Under the pieces are notes generated by a model. The model ran no database searches. It was given only the letters and a program-made list of their open reading frames with translations, and was not told the origin of the DNA. The translations under genes were made by a program, and so were the position numbers. Of a DNA stretch of 64,000 bases, positions 1 to 10,833 are shown one piece after another (positions within the stretch are counted from its first letter, which is position 1; the number at the start of each line of letters is the position of its first letter). The stretch comes from Pyrenopolyporus hunteri (lineage: Eukaryota > Ascomycota > Sordariomycetes > Xylariales > Hypoxylaceae), in contig CADCXC010000038.1 in assembly GCA_902806595.1 (NCBI GenBank), forward strand, positions 4,712,001 through 4,776,000, given 5' to 3'.

Positions 1-3000
1 CGTCGGACGGGCAGATCCTAGTCGGCTAGAAATTCTTACATGTATGATGTTACCTGCCAGCTGCTGCTGCCAGGTAACTAGCCGGCACAGATTGCGATCC
101 CTTTCACTTCATTGTTTAAAAGAATCGGGTCGGGGAACGTAGGCGTCCAAGGGGGCGGATAGACGCCTATTGTCTTTCTTCTCCACTCATTACACAGGAC
201 CACAGATAGTACAGCTGAGTACCATGACGCGGCGGGGCCCTTCCCCGTCCGAACATAACGTCAAATGATAAGGAAGCAGGATAATACCGAATCCCAGCGC
301 AGATCTAAATACGCTAGCCGGATTCAGTGCACTACCATTAAGACGCTATCGTCATTCCAACCAGCTCTTAAACGTAAAAGCGTCCGTACCTAGGTAAGAT
401 GTAAAATTGTACTATGTTAGACACGGCTTCGGTATTTTATCTTATATATGCCTAAGCAGGTACCTAGTGTGATTACACATATTACATTATATCGTATCAT
501 GATATTATACTATAGCATAGCAGCCAATAAGTACAAATCCATCAGTCCCCCGCCACTTATGTAGGACGCAAAAATTCGGAACGCTGCGACGTCCGGGATT
601 CAACATTCATAACTTTTCAGCCACAGCGAGTGGACTGAAAAGGGGCGGCCCGGATTGGATTGCCTTACATTCTAGCAACGCTCTTAAGTTTTCCGCCCAC
701 GCATTACGCTTCAAGCGCGAGCCATCTTCACAACCACGGCCTCCTTATACAACTTCGTATTAAATAATACAAGAAAATAAAAATTAGTGCAGGTTTTATT
801 GACAAGACTTATACATATTCGTAAAATGGGTACATGTATGTTTTTGAAAGGGGAAAAGAAGGGGGGGGCTGGGTGAATAGGTATTAATCGAATCTTAAGT
901 ACCTGGGTACATACGTGGGCAGAGAACGCAGCTATGGGAATCCGACCCTACCTTCGTTCAAGGATGACGTAACCTCCACCGCTTGCATCTAGTCACGTGT
1001 TCCATTATAATTGACAATTATGGTAGGTACCTGTAAAAGATAAGAACGGTGACGGATTATATGACCCCCTTTTAACCAGGTACCTAGGTACATACCTACT
1101 TTATATGCACCTACCTTATACGCCAGCATAAGGAGAACGCAATATCGGCTGTGTATCTCCAGGTCGGCGGACAATTCATATTAATCCCCACAGGTTCAAC
1201 GACTTCCCTAAGTTCCTTCCGGAGTTCCCATCCGCCCGTAGCTCAGTTTCCCCACGCTCGCGCAGAAGGACAAATCTCATTAGCTGCCACGCATTTAATA
1301 CATTTAATACATTTAACGCATTTACACATAGGTACCTACCTACCTAAGGTATAGTCTTATTAGATCTACCTGTGGGTGATTGGCACTTCGAGTCATGGGA
1401 GACCTCTATATACCGAAAAATCTACTATCTACCTACGAATGGGGAGCAGATCCCGACCCGAGAGCGGCGAAGCCAAGTTAAGTTACCTGGTAGTCTGATT
1501 TTACATCACTATATCCGCCTACCAGCCCTACCAGCCCTGACCCGGCTTTTCTAATGGGAATGGTTGCCTCAGCCTCCGGATTACCGTCTCGACAATTACC
1601 ATCTTCGACTTTATTGTCATTCACACGCCTTCAGATATCCAATTCAGTTGTATTTTACCTCTTCTCGACTCTTCCGTACGGCATTCACCAAAGCTTGCTG
1701 TGGCCGCTCTTCCACCGTCGCTTCAGCCTTATGCAGCTGAGAATATAAATTTCATTCATTGTAAATCAGTTAACCTCGCTATCAGGCGCCTAAGCGGATT
1801 GGTATGGCCCTGGAATCATTTATGAAAGTCTCGCCTTATCTCCTAGATCGTGTCATCAGATATCCAGGAATACGGGCAAGCCAAAGCTAAGTACGAAGTA
1901 AGGCATTCCTCTACCACGCGTCAATCTTCTAGCCGTGATATATCGCACACACGGATGGACATGCATGCGCATAGTCAAAATAGCACGCGACCGCTTTATG
2001 TTAAGTAAGGTGAATCCCGCAGCCTTTCGCGTGCCAGGCTAGAGATATATAATCTGGGAAGTTCTTGGTTCAGGCCCAGCCCACCTAGCCGACGGGGACT
2101 ATTAGATAACCTCGGGTTAGAATATAGCTACATGGCACGTATGTGAGACATAGGCAGATGTAGTTCTAATTGTACTTGAAGCCCTACATAGGCCCTTCTT
2201 AATTCTTAACCTATCCTAAGCGCGCTTCTACTTTAGAGGGTCAATGAGACTAAATAGAGAGCGAACTAGAGGTTATTGTCAGATCATGAGCATAGCAGAA
2301 CATATATCCCGTTTCCCTCGTTCGCTACATATACCCAGGCCTCCGGGTTGGGTGGTTCTCGTAGTTTTGCGCAACAAGAGTCGTTTCCATCATCATATAC
2401 TCGGCCCCATGGCAGTTACGCCCAGTTGAAAACTGGCCAGGCATGGTTCCCTCTCCGTTACGTCGAGAAAAGAGTAACCTAGCGATTTTAACGTGATCGT
2501 AGAGAATAGTGTGTAATCCGCGTCGCTATTCAATATAGAATCGATGGAATTCAATGTCAATCGATAATAGAGACTGGTTGCGGGCTACCAAGGTTAAGTG
2601 GCAGGAGGAGGCATCCGAAAACTTCGGCTATCAACAATGCCTACATCACTATCCCATTGGCAGCTTTGGGGTCGTGACGCTTATTACTTCTTGTCCGACT
2701 CCCAAACCTGGTAACTTTGCCGAGCCTGCATATCCTTCCTATCGAGCCTGCATATCCTTCCTATCGAGTCAGCATAATAGCTTGGTAGGAAAGGAATGGC
2801 TACCCCGCGATCCCAGCCACCGTTGGAGCTTTATGTACCTACATATACTCACTCGTATCGTATATTTCTGGCCATGGTTTTCATTGGAGAGAAGAGAGGA
2901 AAGGGAGTTACCTGTACCCCTTGAGAAAATAGTCGCAACCGCTCATTTGTATCTCGAGCTGAGCGACTCCCACAATAAGAACTAGACGGCTATATCTCCC

Positions 3001-3055
3001 CTTAATACTTAATCAGCTCTTTAATTTTCGTATTTTGCTCACCCAACTGGATACA
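1..3055. other. Gene-free left flank
   Basis: No gene could be supported here on either strand. The longest open frames (2276-2482 and 2554-2985, both +) lack recognisable domains and convincing splice signals. Visible structure: an imperfect hairpin at 49-78 (13-bp arms, one mismatch, 4-nt loop); four 9-bp units of the CATTTAATA type at 1292-1327; an exact 22-bp tandem duplication at 2721-2742 and 2743-2764; and several copies of the GTACCTAGGTAC-type palindrome near 390, 460, 1080 and 1330. The composition is ordinary and RIP is not obvious. Confidence 0.6.
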
Positions 3056-3891
3056 ATGGAATATCAACCGGCGCCGACCCCTTCTTACCCAGCGTCAGCC
3101 TCAGCTTTGGCTTCGGCTCCGTTATCAGCTCCCATTCCACAGGATCCTGGGCTAGATCACCCGGTTCCTACTCCCTTTGCTGGGACGGACATCCAATCGA
3201 GGAGAGCTGCCTGCGAGTACTCGCTAGGCGAGTATCTCGCCCTACAGAAGAGGCGGCGCTACGACGATCCCGCCAGCGAGCATCGTCTCCGAGCGCAGCA
3301 AGACCTTCTCATCAGCGACCTGCGGGCCTTGCGAAGCGAAGTGTCGGACCTTGCTAAGGCGGTTGAGGCTCATCGATGGCGGCGATGGATTCTCGGCGGC
3401 CTAATGTGAGTTTCCGTCATTATCCCGATATGAGACGATAGTATACTAGACCCTGCTCTCCTCTTCCTCTTTCTCTTTCTCTTCCCCTCATTCCTCTTAC
3501 CCCCCCCTCCTCCGTATGAACACCCTATTCGTTTTCGTATGGCCTCTCATACTTGGATAGAGCATCTTTCGTTCCGGTTGTCCGGAGAGTCTTCCGCCGT
3601 TCGCCGAGCGACGGCGAGTCTAACGACACCGAATATGCGTTCAGGAGGAGCAAGTCGCTCATTGCTCGCATCCTGGACTCGGTCCACAGTAAGGGCAAGC
3701 TTGCCTCAGTGGCGTTCTTTGTATTAGCCATCTTGTATATCTTCCAAAACGAGGTATCGCTGCGAGTGGCCAGAACGATGTCGAAGCGGCTGAAACGGCT
3801 CGCCGCCAAAATCGAAAGGGGAGATCAAGACCTTGGGCGAGATGATCTAAGAGTCCTCAATGGTTGGCGCTGGCGCGTGTTATTATGGTAG
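3056..3891 (+). CDS. Small predicted membrane protein of unknown function (two exons)
   Basis: Proposed CDS: exons 3056-3405 and 3561-3891, giving 226 residues. I do not recognise the family. The 155-nt intron has a strong GTGAGT donor at 3406, a pyrimidine-rich middle and a TAG acceptor ending at 3560. Reading phase is kept across the junction, and no other AG gives an open second exon. Residues 1-45 are Pro/Ala/Ser-rich; about 75-108 are charged and heptad-like (possible coiled coil). A hydrophobic stretch crosses the splice junction (about 111-124), and a clear transmembrane segment lies at about 164-178 (core VAFFVLAILYIF), followed by a very basic tail ending GWRWRVLLW. The splice joining two halves of a hydrophobic segment supports the model. 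I infer a membrane-anchored protein with a basic tail facing the cytosol or nucleus. The ATG at 3056 is the first in frame. No transcript evidence is available. Confidence 0.55.
3406..3560 (+). other. Pyrimidine-rich intron of the unknown membrane-protein gene
   Basis: This is a GT..AG intron of 155 nt, longer than the 56-70 nt introns of the neighbouring genes. Much of 3451-3510 is C/T only (CTCTTCCTCTTTCTC-type), and no canonical CTAAC branch point is evident. It could instead mark a mis-modelled junction. Confidence 0.45.
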
Positions 3892-4269
3892 TTACCCGGC
3901 TTTGGCTAACAATGATCTACCATGCTCGAGTGATGAAACCTATTCCGCTCGTTTGCATTATCTTCCCGTCCAAGCACGCGGAAACATTCGCATATTTCGG
4001 AAGCGAGAAGGAGATCTCAAAAGTGTATTAATCTTCGGGCCATCTACTTTCATGCCTAGGTAATTACTCGATTCTACGTCGTAATAGAGGGATTGTTCCG
4101 CGTACCACCTATAGACTAGACCATGATTCCACTACAGAGACGGGCTCTCCCCAAAACACCCAGGTGAAACTCCAATAAGATTCTCCAGCTCGGGGTCATC
4201 TTATTGGGTTAGCCATAATCGGTCCTTCCTTTTTATTTGGGTATATCTACTATCAGCTCATTACGACGC
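3892..4269. other. Intergenic gap between convergent genes
   Basis: 378 bp between the convergent unknown gene (+) and nup49 (-). It presumably holds both 3' untranslated regions. I see no further gene, RNA or repeat in it. Confidence 0.6.
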
Positions 4270-5749
4270 CTAGTACACGCGATTACGACCACCATCGTTG
4301 CTGACAAGGTTTCCCAACTGTAGCTGGGTCATATCTTCTCTGACGCTTGCGACGTCACTGGCTACCTTGAGAATTCCTTGCTGTAACTCTCTAAGAACTG
4401 CGCTGAGTTCTTGGGCCTTCTCGTTGGGACCGGATGCTGCCCCGTTCTTGTTGGCCATCATCTTTTGCAGTTGCTCCACCAGACTATCGGAAACACTATG
4501 CATGTGCATCTCGATCTCGGTCATGTTTCTGTCGTATCTCTTCACCTGGTCCTCCATGTCATCTGCCGCCTTCGAAAAGAAGCTGACGAGATCTTGTCCA
4601 TCAGCTTCTGTATTAGCCGTGCCAGCGGACTGCTGCCTAGGGGACCATATTCCAGCCGTATGATATTGTTCGGGGAGTTTCAGGTTGTCGATGGCTCTAA
4701 AGCTAAGCCGCGCATGGTCTACGTCCTGTGCTACTAAGCCGCGTGCTGCCTCGATCGCTTGGGCAGCCGACGCGAGTGCGCCGTGAGCCGTCTCGTACTT
4801 TTTGGAGACGAAGCTAACATCGTTAGGGATGCTCTCGAGCATCTCCCTATGCCCGGGCATAAACGAATCCACCTGCTCCTTATTCCGCATCTGCTGCTGA
4901 ATGAATACGTCGACGCGCTCGATCTGTTTCTGCAAGTCCTCCTGGAGATCGTTGAAGCGGGTGGTGCCTTTCAGGTTGCTGACGTCGATGCGTACGCCGG
5001 GAACTGTTTGCTGGGTTGACGACTGGCCCATAGTCAGGCCAAGACCGAGCGAGCTGCCCAAGCCGAGGCCGGACTGTTGCGGTTGGGGCTGTCCAAGAGG
5101 ATTTGATTGGGGTTGAGCGGGCTGGCTGAGGCTACCGCCACTGTGATCTGTATTAGCAAACGAGGCGCCAGAGAAGTAAATGCACGGATCTGGCTTACAA
5201 GACACCGGGCTTCTGTTGAGTCGCCTGACCGAATAAACTCGACCCTGCATTGCCGGCTGCTGGTTGTGGCGATTTCAGGGAACTTCCGAATAAGCCCCCA
5301 GAGGCTCCGGCCCCCGTAGATGGTGCTTGACCTGTTGTGCTACCGCCGAACAGGCCCCCAGCGTTCTGAGCCTGGCCCTGCGTTTGGGCTGGTGTTTGCG
5401 CGGCCTGTGGGTTTCCGAAGAGCCCCCCTGTCTGTTGCGATTGCGCATTAGTAGCGTTCGCTCCTCCGAATAGACCGGTGCCTGTTTGTTGTGGTTGGGA
5501 CGTGGTTGCGGAGGCCGCCCCAAAGAGAGAACTGGCTGGCTGGGGCTGCGTGGTAGTCGTCGAAGAGGACGGTGCGTTTCCGAATAATCCAGACGGCTTA
5601 GGCGTAGTTGAAGGGTTTCCGAAAAGGCTGGAGCTGGTGGTAGGTTGCGGGTTAGAGGTGGAAGTAAATAGGCTGCCTCCTGGAGCGGGAGGCTGACTGC
5701 TGCTCGATCCACTTTGTTGGACATTCTGGGTCAGCGATTGGGAAGACAT
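4270..5749 (-). CDS. nup49: Nucleoporin NUP49 (FG repeats plus coiled coil)
   Basis: Complement of exons 5199-5749 and 4270-5140, giving 473 residues, close to the length of yeast Nup49. The family (vertebrate Nup58/45) joins Nsp1 and Nup57 in the central-channel trimer of the nuclear pore, where FG repeats bind transport receptors. Residues 1 to about 190 carry at least eight LFG motifs (GLFGNA, SSLFGAA, GLFGGA, GLFGSS) in Gln/Thr/Ser/Pro-rich linkers. A Gln/Pro/Gly linker follows, then a helical heptad-rich C-terminal half (about 235-473; LQEDLQKQIERVDVFIQQQM, VEQLQKMMANKNG) expected to form the trimer coiled coil. The 58-nt intron (5141-5198) has GTAAGC, a CTAAT branch point and CACAG; splicing rebuilds a GVFGG motif. 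ATG 5749 (MSSQSLTQ) is chosen over an in-frame ATG at 5899 because the upstream 50 residues look unlike the family. It is divergent from fip1. Alternatives among channel nucleoporins are less likely. Confidence 0.88.
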
Positions 5750-6682
5750 GATGCGAAGAGGGTGCGGAAGGTTCGGTTGGCGACATGAGGGCGAGGAATA
5801 GAGGACAGGAAGGATAAAAGTAGACACAAAAGTAGACCAAACGGCAGACTCACAAGAGATTGGCTGACGATGTGTTGATAGATAGGCCACCAGGACCACT
5901 TGCCGATCTTGATAGGGCCATGGCTCGCCTGGTACCTGAGTGTGTGGAATGTCAGGTATTTATACGTGTTTTGCTTGCGAATGAGGTAGCATACCTAGCC
6001 CAACATAGGTCCCCGGGAGGGGGAGAGAAAGAGGGCTAAGCTAGGTAGGTAGAGGTAAGGATTAATCGACAAGTAGCTAGCTATTGGATTGATGTAGGTG
6101 GTATGTGTCGAGATTTACGTAGAGGTACGTATAGGTATGTGTGCGGAGGTGATGAAGCGTTGAATATTGTAGCATTGAATGAATGTTGTTGTTATGTGTT
6201 AGGTGAGCCGCGACCTGCAGCTTGCTTTGTGCTTTCCTCTTTTTTTTTTTTTTTTTTTTTTTAATACTTGAACTCGCTCCCGTCTGCCTTGGTAGGTACA
6301 TATATGTACCTAGGTACCTGCACACTGGAGTCGCTACATGTAGGGAGTCGCGTTTCGATACATATAGGATACATGGATCTGCAGCCCAGAAGAGACCGGG
6401 GTGTTTAGAGGTTATGTACCTACGCGTATGCATAACTACCTAGGTACCTAGGTAGGTACCCACCCAAATCTTGCCAAGCTATGTACCTCAGTATTTACTG
6501 GGGTTGGCCATAGCTCCGTCGCAAGCAGCAGCCGCGATGAGCTAGGTACCAGGTACTACCCGCATAACATTAAGCCAGTCGAAATCACATCAATGATCTT
6601 ATCTACATACACAGTAAATCCAGGTACCTAACCTGCACATATTTTCTTTAACCCAAGGTGTGTCTCTACACGGATAAACACA
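5750..6682. promoter_or_regulatory. Divergent intergenic region between nup49 and fip1
   Basis: 933 bp that must hold the promoters of both divergent genes. Visible elements: a 23-nt T run at 6240-6262 (an A run for nup49, whose start codon is about 490 bp away), and clustered GTACCTAGGTAC palindromes at 6306-6317 and around 6437-6462, with partial copies near 6546 and 6624. An A/T-poor stretch with CCCCGGGAGGGGGAG lies near 6012-6026. Open frames here come from low-complexity sequence. I cannot assign TATA boxes or factor sites. Confidence 0.6.
6240..6262. repeat. Homopolymer T run (23 nt)
   Basis: An uninterrupted T run in the nup49/fip1 divergent promoter. Poly(dA:dT) tracts commonly exclude nucleosomes in fungal promoters, so a promoter role is plausible but inferred. 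Confidence 0.7.
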
Positions 6683-7892
6683 ATGGATATTGACGACGAC
6701 GATGATTTCTACGCTCCCGACGAGCCCACAATAGCGCAGAATAACCCTACCAGTCCCCCCGACGCTCATGCTGCCGACGCACCCACACAACCTCTGCACC
6801 CGCAGCAACTACAACACCAAGATGAGGAGGACTTAGAGGAAGGGGAGGAGGAGGATGAAGGCGCCGACATGGACGAGGATGATTCTGTGAGGTTCAGCCA
6901 CTATAAACTCACTTGCGCCTATCTTCACTAACAATCTTCGATGTGCAGGACATAGACATAATCACAGAACGAAAGGATGGCACCAACGCACCTCCACCAA
7001 CGTGAACACTCCCCATGCGTTCTCCTTTTACTACGTCTTTACTCACATACTCTCTAGCCAATCGCGCTACAGCGATATACGGAACATACCCCAAAGATCG
7101 GCATCGAGCGACGCCGCCGCCAAACCTGCAACAACTGGGAGGAAGGACAACATTCTATCCCGGACTACATCCGGCGCCGACTTACCTCCAGTCTCAACGT
7201 CTAAAGTGGATGTAAACGCAATACCGGTATACAAACCTGTGGGAAAACCAATCACCCAAGTCAATATCGACGAAGGTTCGTCCCCCGTCCTGCCCCTGTC
7301 CTATCCCTCTCATCGGCTCACTCTTACTAACGAGCTGTTCGAAGATCTGCCAGAGAACGATAAGCCTTGGAGGAAACCCGGTACCGACCTGAGCGACTAC
7401 TTCAACTACGGCTTCGATGAATTTACCTGGGCTCTATATGCGGCCAAACAGGACAACGTCCGCAACGAGTATAGCTCCGACGCCATCGCCCAGAATAACA
7501 AGAAGATGCTCGAGGACATGCAAATGATGATGATGGGCGGGATGCCCGGGATGAGCGGAGCCGCTGGAGGAGGAGCTATGGCCAATATGCCTGGAATGGA
7601 TGGCATCCCCCCCGAGATGCAGCAGATGATGCAGCAAATGATGGCCTCGGGCCTTGACCCGAGTCAGATAGACGCTTCTACTATGACCGCCATGTTCTCC
7701 GGCATGCAGAATGCGGGAGCTAACGCTGCCAGCGGCCAGGGTAACCAGAATCAGAACTTTGGGGGGAGCAACCAGGGATTCAGCGGTACCCAAGGCCAAA
7801 ATTTCGGGTACGAACAGGGCATGGGTCGCGGTGGAGGCGGAGGTAGTAGCGGATTTGGCGGTCGTGGCCGCGGCGGGCGTAGGAATTGGTAA
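6683..7892 (+). CDS. fip1: Pre-mRNA polyadenylation factor FIP1
   Basis: Four exons: 6683-6886, 6949-7001, 7058-7275 and 7345-7892, giving 340 residues. Fip1 is a subunit of the cleavage and polyadenylation factor that tethers poly(A) polymerase to the nuclear 3'-end machinery. The N-terminus is a very acidic low-complexity tail (MDIDDDDDFYAPDEP; further Glu/Asp runs to residue 68), the region that contacts poly(A) polymerase in yeast. The diagnostic Fip1 motif is at about 159-195 (DLPENDKPWRKPG, then LSDYFNYGFDEFTWALY). After it come a Met-rich stretch (QMMMMGGMPGM), Asn/Gln/Gly-rich sequence and an Arg-Gly-rich C-terminus ending GGRGRGGRRNW. Introns are 62, 56 and 69 nt. Intron 1 has CTAAC before TGCAG, and intron 3 has GTTCGT, ACTAAC and GAAG. 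Intron 3 is a multiple of three without a stop, so an unspliced reading stays open with 23 extra residues; the spliced form restores the family spacing. Convergent with xap5. Confidence 0.92.
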
Positions 7893-9533
7893 AGTTGGCC
7901 AACCCCAATCTACTGCATATTACCGAATAGAGCCTTCTATTACTACCATATTGGGGGGGCTTGTGGCGTGTCCAGAGCTGGGATAAGTTGCAGAGGTCGG
8001 TCTCTCATGAGGTAGTTATGCCAACGATGATACCCAAAATATTCGGACACCTTGGCTGGGTGAGGTCGAGGTTCTTTCGTCGTTGCTTTAGGCGGGTTAC
8101 TTTACTCTCTGATGGCCACATTGCAACCTAGAAGTAATATCCGGATACCATACATCGGGGTAGGCATCAGACTACTCCCGTACAAGCATGTCCGAGGACA
8201 CATTTTATAGGCATTGTCTCATGTCTCCATCCACTAGCGGCTTTAGAAACAACAGGGTCCGCGGTGAAGATTCTTGTACTCGAGCTCAGGGCGGAAGTAA
8301 CACGGGTCGTCAGTCTCTACTCGAGAGATTGTCCGGCACTAGACTCTAACCGCCGCATCGGGACCACTGAATAGGGGATCTGCGAATCTAGAATTTGATT
8401 GCCGGCATTTAATACTAATACGTACCCACGCATAGTCTTCCCGTATAGTAGACATTCTTTACCATCCCGAGTTTATCGGGTTTATTGGCGGGTCCGATTT
8501 TGCTACTCAACCCATGAGATAACATGTCGATTCATAGGTTGTCCTGCAAGCCATCAATAACCACACCCAACGATTAATGGCCCATAGATAGGTACCTAGG
8601 TAGGCAGTTGACGTGAGTCGGCTGCAAACAGCATTGTTATATCCCGGGCAGCCGAATTAACGTGAGAAGACTGACATATCTATTGAAAACGATCCCGCGT
8701 GGTCGGTACAAGCATAAGGCGTTACATACGGACTATCCCCGTGGAGACCCCTCTCGCAGCACGGCGGACAGAAACAAGTCCCAGGACCCCCTTCATATAG
8801 ACGGCAAACGAATCCGCAAGCTATTGGATTGTTGCATCGAATCCCATGTTCCGTGTGAGAAATTTGCCCCTAAAACGTACCTAAGTATTGCATGTAAACG
8901 GGCAGCATCCTTCATCGAGACCGACTCTGCAAACCCACAAGTGCTACTACTGACACAATCGACCTCTCTTTGTGGCGTAGTACCCGGCGCAATGAGCGTA
9001 GGTACTAAACCGGTTGCCATTGACGTGTCGGGGAGGGAGTGGTGGTCCAATACGACGTCGGCGTGATTGCGATCATTACGCCAACGCCGACGGCCATTCT
9101 GCGATATCGACGGGTCCTCCGCGCAACGTTCCCATCTCTTCATGTCCGGCCCGACTGGTCTGCCCGGCGAAAGTTTCCATGTCATGTGGAATATTATAAG
9201 TTCATAAGGTCATTTTAGCAGGGACGATATGGAAGACGCCAATATCCAGCGCTTAGGGAGTAAGACCGCGTTCGAGTTCTCGCGCCGTTTCTCGACCTCG
9301 CGTGGTAACCCAGCTCTGCCGTTTCTGAGGGGAGAGCGGCTGTTAGCTCCCATCACGGACGGCGGCTTGTACATAGGTTGCTGCGATTAAACCCGAGCCA
9401 GCAGCCAGAATATAGTTTGTCAGGAAAGCGATACAGAGCAAAATAAATAATACGCTTCGGCTGTTCTTCATGCAACACACGCATGAAGAACTGTGAAGTG
9501 GTAACCAGTTGGTCGGTAAGACTCCTGCAGCGA
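7893..9533. other. Convergent intergenic region between fip1 and xap5
   Basis: 1.64 kb with no gene I can support. It holds the 3' untranslated regions of fip1 (+) and xap5 (-), a GGTACCTAGGTAGG copy at about 8591, and a run of G at about 7952-7958. Two overlapping open frames at about 8660-9185, one on each strand (134 and 130 codons), lack known domains, do not extend through plausible splice sites and appear to shadow each other. The composition is ordinary. Confidence 0.55.
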
Positions 9534-10662
9534 TTAGGAATAAAAAAAGGCATTCCCGCCCAGGTCACGCCTGACTTCTTTCTGATAATCCCTCTCCGGA
9601 TCAAACTCTTGCCAAATGCTGGCCGGATATATGTGCTTATTTCTTTCATACCATCTCCGGTCGACCACTTTGGTGAAAGCGGGATCGTCGGATGCGCCCT
9701 CGAGGCTAGTGAGATCTGGTTGAGCCCTAGCCAACGGAACGACTTGATGTGAACTCTCGGTTTGCTCATTCTCGGCGGCTTTTGGCTGTGTAAGTTTTGG
9801 GGCTTCTGCGGCGTAATCGAAGAGAGGCTTGCCCGTAGGACCAACCGTTTTGTTCATGACGAAGAACAGGAAGTCGTAGTGCTACAAGCTATCTAGTTAG
9901 CCTTTTCAAACAGTTCCATGGTTTAATGGATAATAAAAAGGAACGACATACGTGAGGAATGATGACATTCCCTCGAACCATCATCAAATCATCAACGCCG
10001 ACTCTTGCCCATTCTCTCCTAGCATTTGCCTTCTCGCCCACGCCGAGGTCAGCGCCAACCTTCCTACTCTTATCTAGGAACACCCATATAAAGTCACCTT
10101 TCTTGACGCGGACAACGCCCCCTGGGATGTCGGTTCCATCATAGAAGACGAAGGGAATCGCGATCTCGGTCGTCTTGACTGCCTCCTGTTGCACTAGGAA
10201 CTCTCGCCGCAGAGCCTCCCTCTCGGCCGCCTCACGACGGAGAGCAGCCTTGGTTACCGAGCGTGGGACGACTGGCACTGAGGAGTTGGCTTTGAACTTT
10301 AGCTTCTTCTCTTTCGCCTCCTTGCTCTTGTTAGGTTCATCCCCTCCATCATCGTCATCAGCATCTTCTTCGAGATCGCCAAATGACAATTTGGCGCCGG
10401 GAAACTTCGTCAACTTCTTTTCCTTTTTCTTTTTCTTTTGGGGATTGGAGGCGTCACTACCTTCGTCGGGTGTGCCCGTGCGCGAACGGTCAGGTGTATC
10501 TAAGGGTGTGCCGGTGACTATAGCCTCGCGTGCCTCACGTTCCTGCTGCTCAAGAACCTCAGCACGACGTTTGCGAAAGTCGGAGAGAGCAACGAGGCCA
10601 ACGGTATTAGTAGATAGACGTTGCTGCGTTGACTTGTTTTGAGAAGTGAAGCGGGATGCCAT
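9534..10662 (-). CDS. xap5: XAP5 (FAM50) family nuclear protein
   Basis: Complement of exons 9952-10662 and 9534-9881, giving 352 residues, the usual FAM50/XAP5 size. XAP5 proteins are conserved nuclear factors linked to chromatin and transcript processing; the exact activity is unsettled. The N-terminus (MASRFTSQNKSTQQ) precedes charged coiled-coil sequence (ALSDFRKRRAEVLEQQEREA), a Lys-rich nuclear-localisation-like stretch (PQKKKKKEKK, about 75-84) and acidic residues (EEDADDDDGGDE). The XAP5 domain fills about 165-352, with IPFVFYDGTDIPG, VKKGDFIWVFLDKSRKVG, WARVGVDDLMMVRGNVIIPH, then HYDFLFFVMNKTVG and WYERNKHIYPASIWQEFDP. The 70-nt phase-0 intron (9882-9951) has GTATGT, CTAAC and TGTAG, and joins IIPH to HYDF as expected for the family. 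The start codon lies at the very edge of the RIP-mutated block, so the promoter and 5' leader must lie in AT-rich DNA, while the coding part looks unmutated. Confidence 0.94.
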
Positions 10663-10809
10663 GATTCGAAAAGTTCGTATTTACGCGGAGATTTTTCGAA
10701 TGATAATTTTTACATGTTTTACGAATAAAATTAATTTTATGAAATTTATAAGTTATATTTTAGTGATATATTTAATTATAAAATTTAATAAAATTTTGAT
10801 TTTTTTAAA
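10663..10809 (-). promoter_or_regulatory. xap5 upstream region inside the RIP-mutated block
   Basis: The sequence immediately 5' of the xap5 ATG. Within about 60 bp of the start codon, C and G outside CpG have almost vanished (ACGAATAAAATTAATTTTA-type sequence). The core promoter, if it lies where expected, is therefore built from RIP-mutated DNA or starts from a very short leader. No specific motif could be assigned. Confidence 0.5.
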
Positions 10810-10833
10810 ATATATATATATATATATATATAT
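10810..10833. repeat. (TA)n microsatellite
   Basis: An uninterrupted AT dinucleotide run about 24 bp long, some 150 bp upstream of the xap5 start codon, just inside the AT-rich block. Confidence 0.85.

Noticed and set aside
2276..2985. Possible exons with a Ser/Tyr/Gln-rich stretch and a 143-codon frame
   Set aside because: No domain, no convincing donor/acceptor pair linking them, and the second contains an exact 22-bp tandem duplication typical of non-coding DNA.
5750..5899. Upstream in-frame ATG extending NUP49 by 50 residues
   Set aside because: The extension lacks FG-type composition, and the internal ATG (MSSQSLTQ) starts directly in nucleoporin-like sequence. Conservation would be needed to overturn this.
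6077..6433. Frame with a poly-Lys run on the minus strand
   Set aside because: Produced by the 23-nt homopolymer; the rest is intergenic low-complexity sequence.
8662..9185. Overlapping open frames on both strands (134 and 130 codons)
   Set aside because: They shadow each other, have no recognisable domain, and no splice signals extend either one. A weak likeness of a nearby + frame (YDVGVIAIITP) to nucleoside-phosphorylase N-termini was too short to support.
1..10662. tRNA or other RNA genes in the ordinary-composition part
   Set aside because: No B-box-like GGTTCGANTCC with a matching acceptor stem was spotted on either strand by eye; a covariance search would be decisive.
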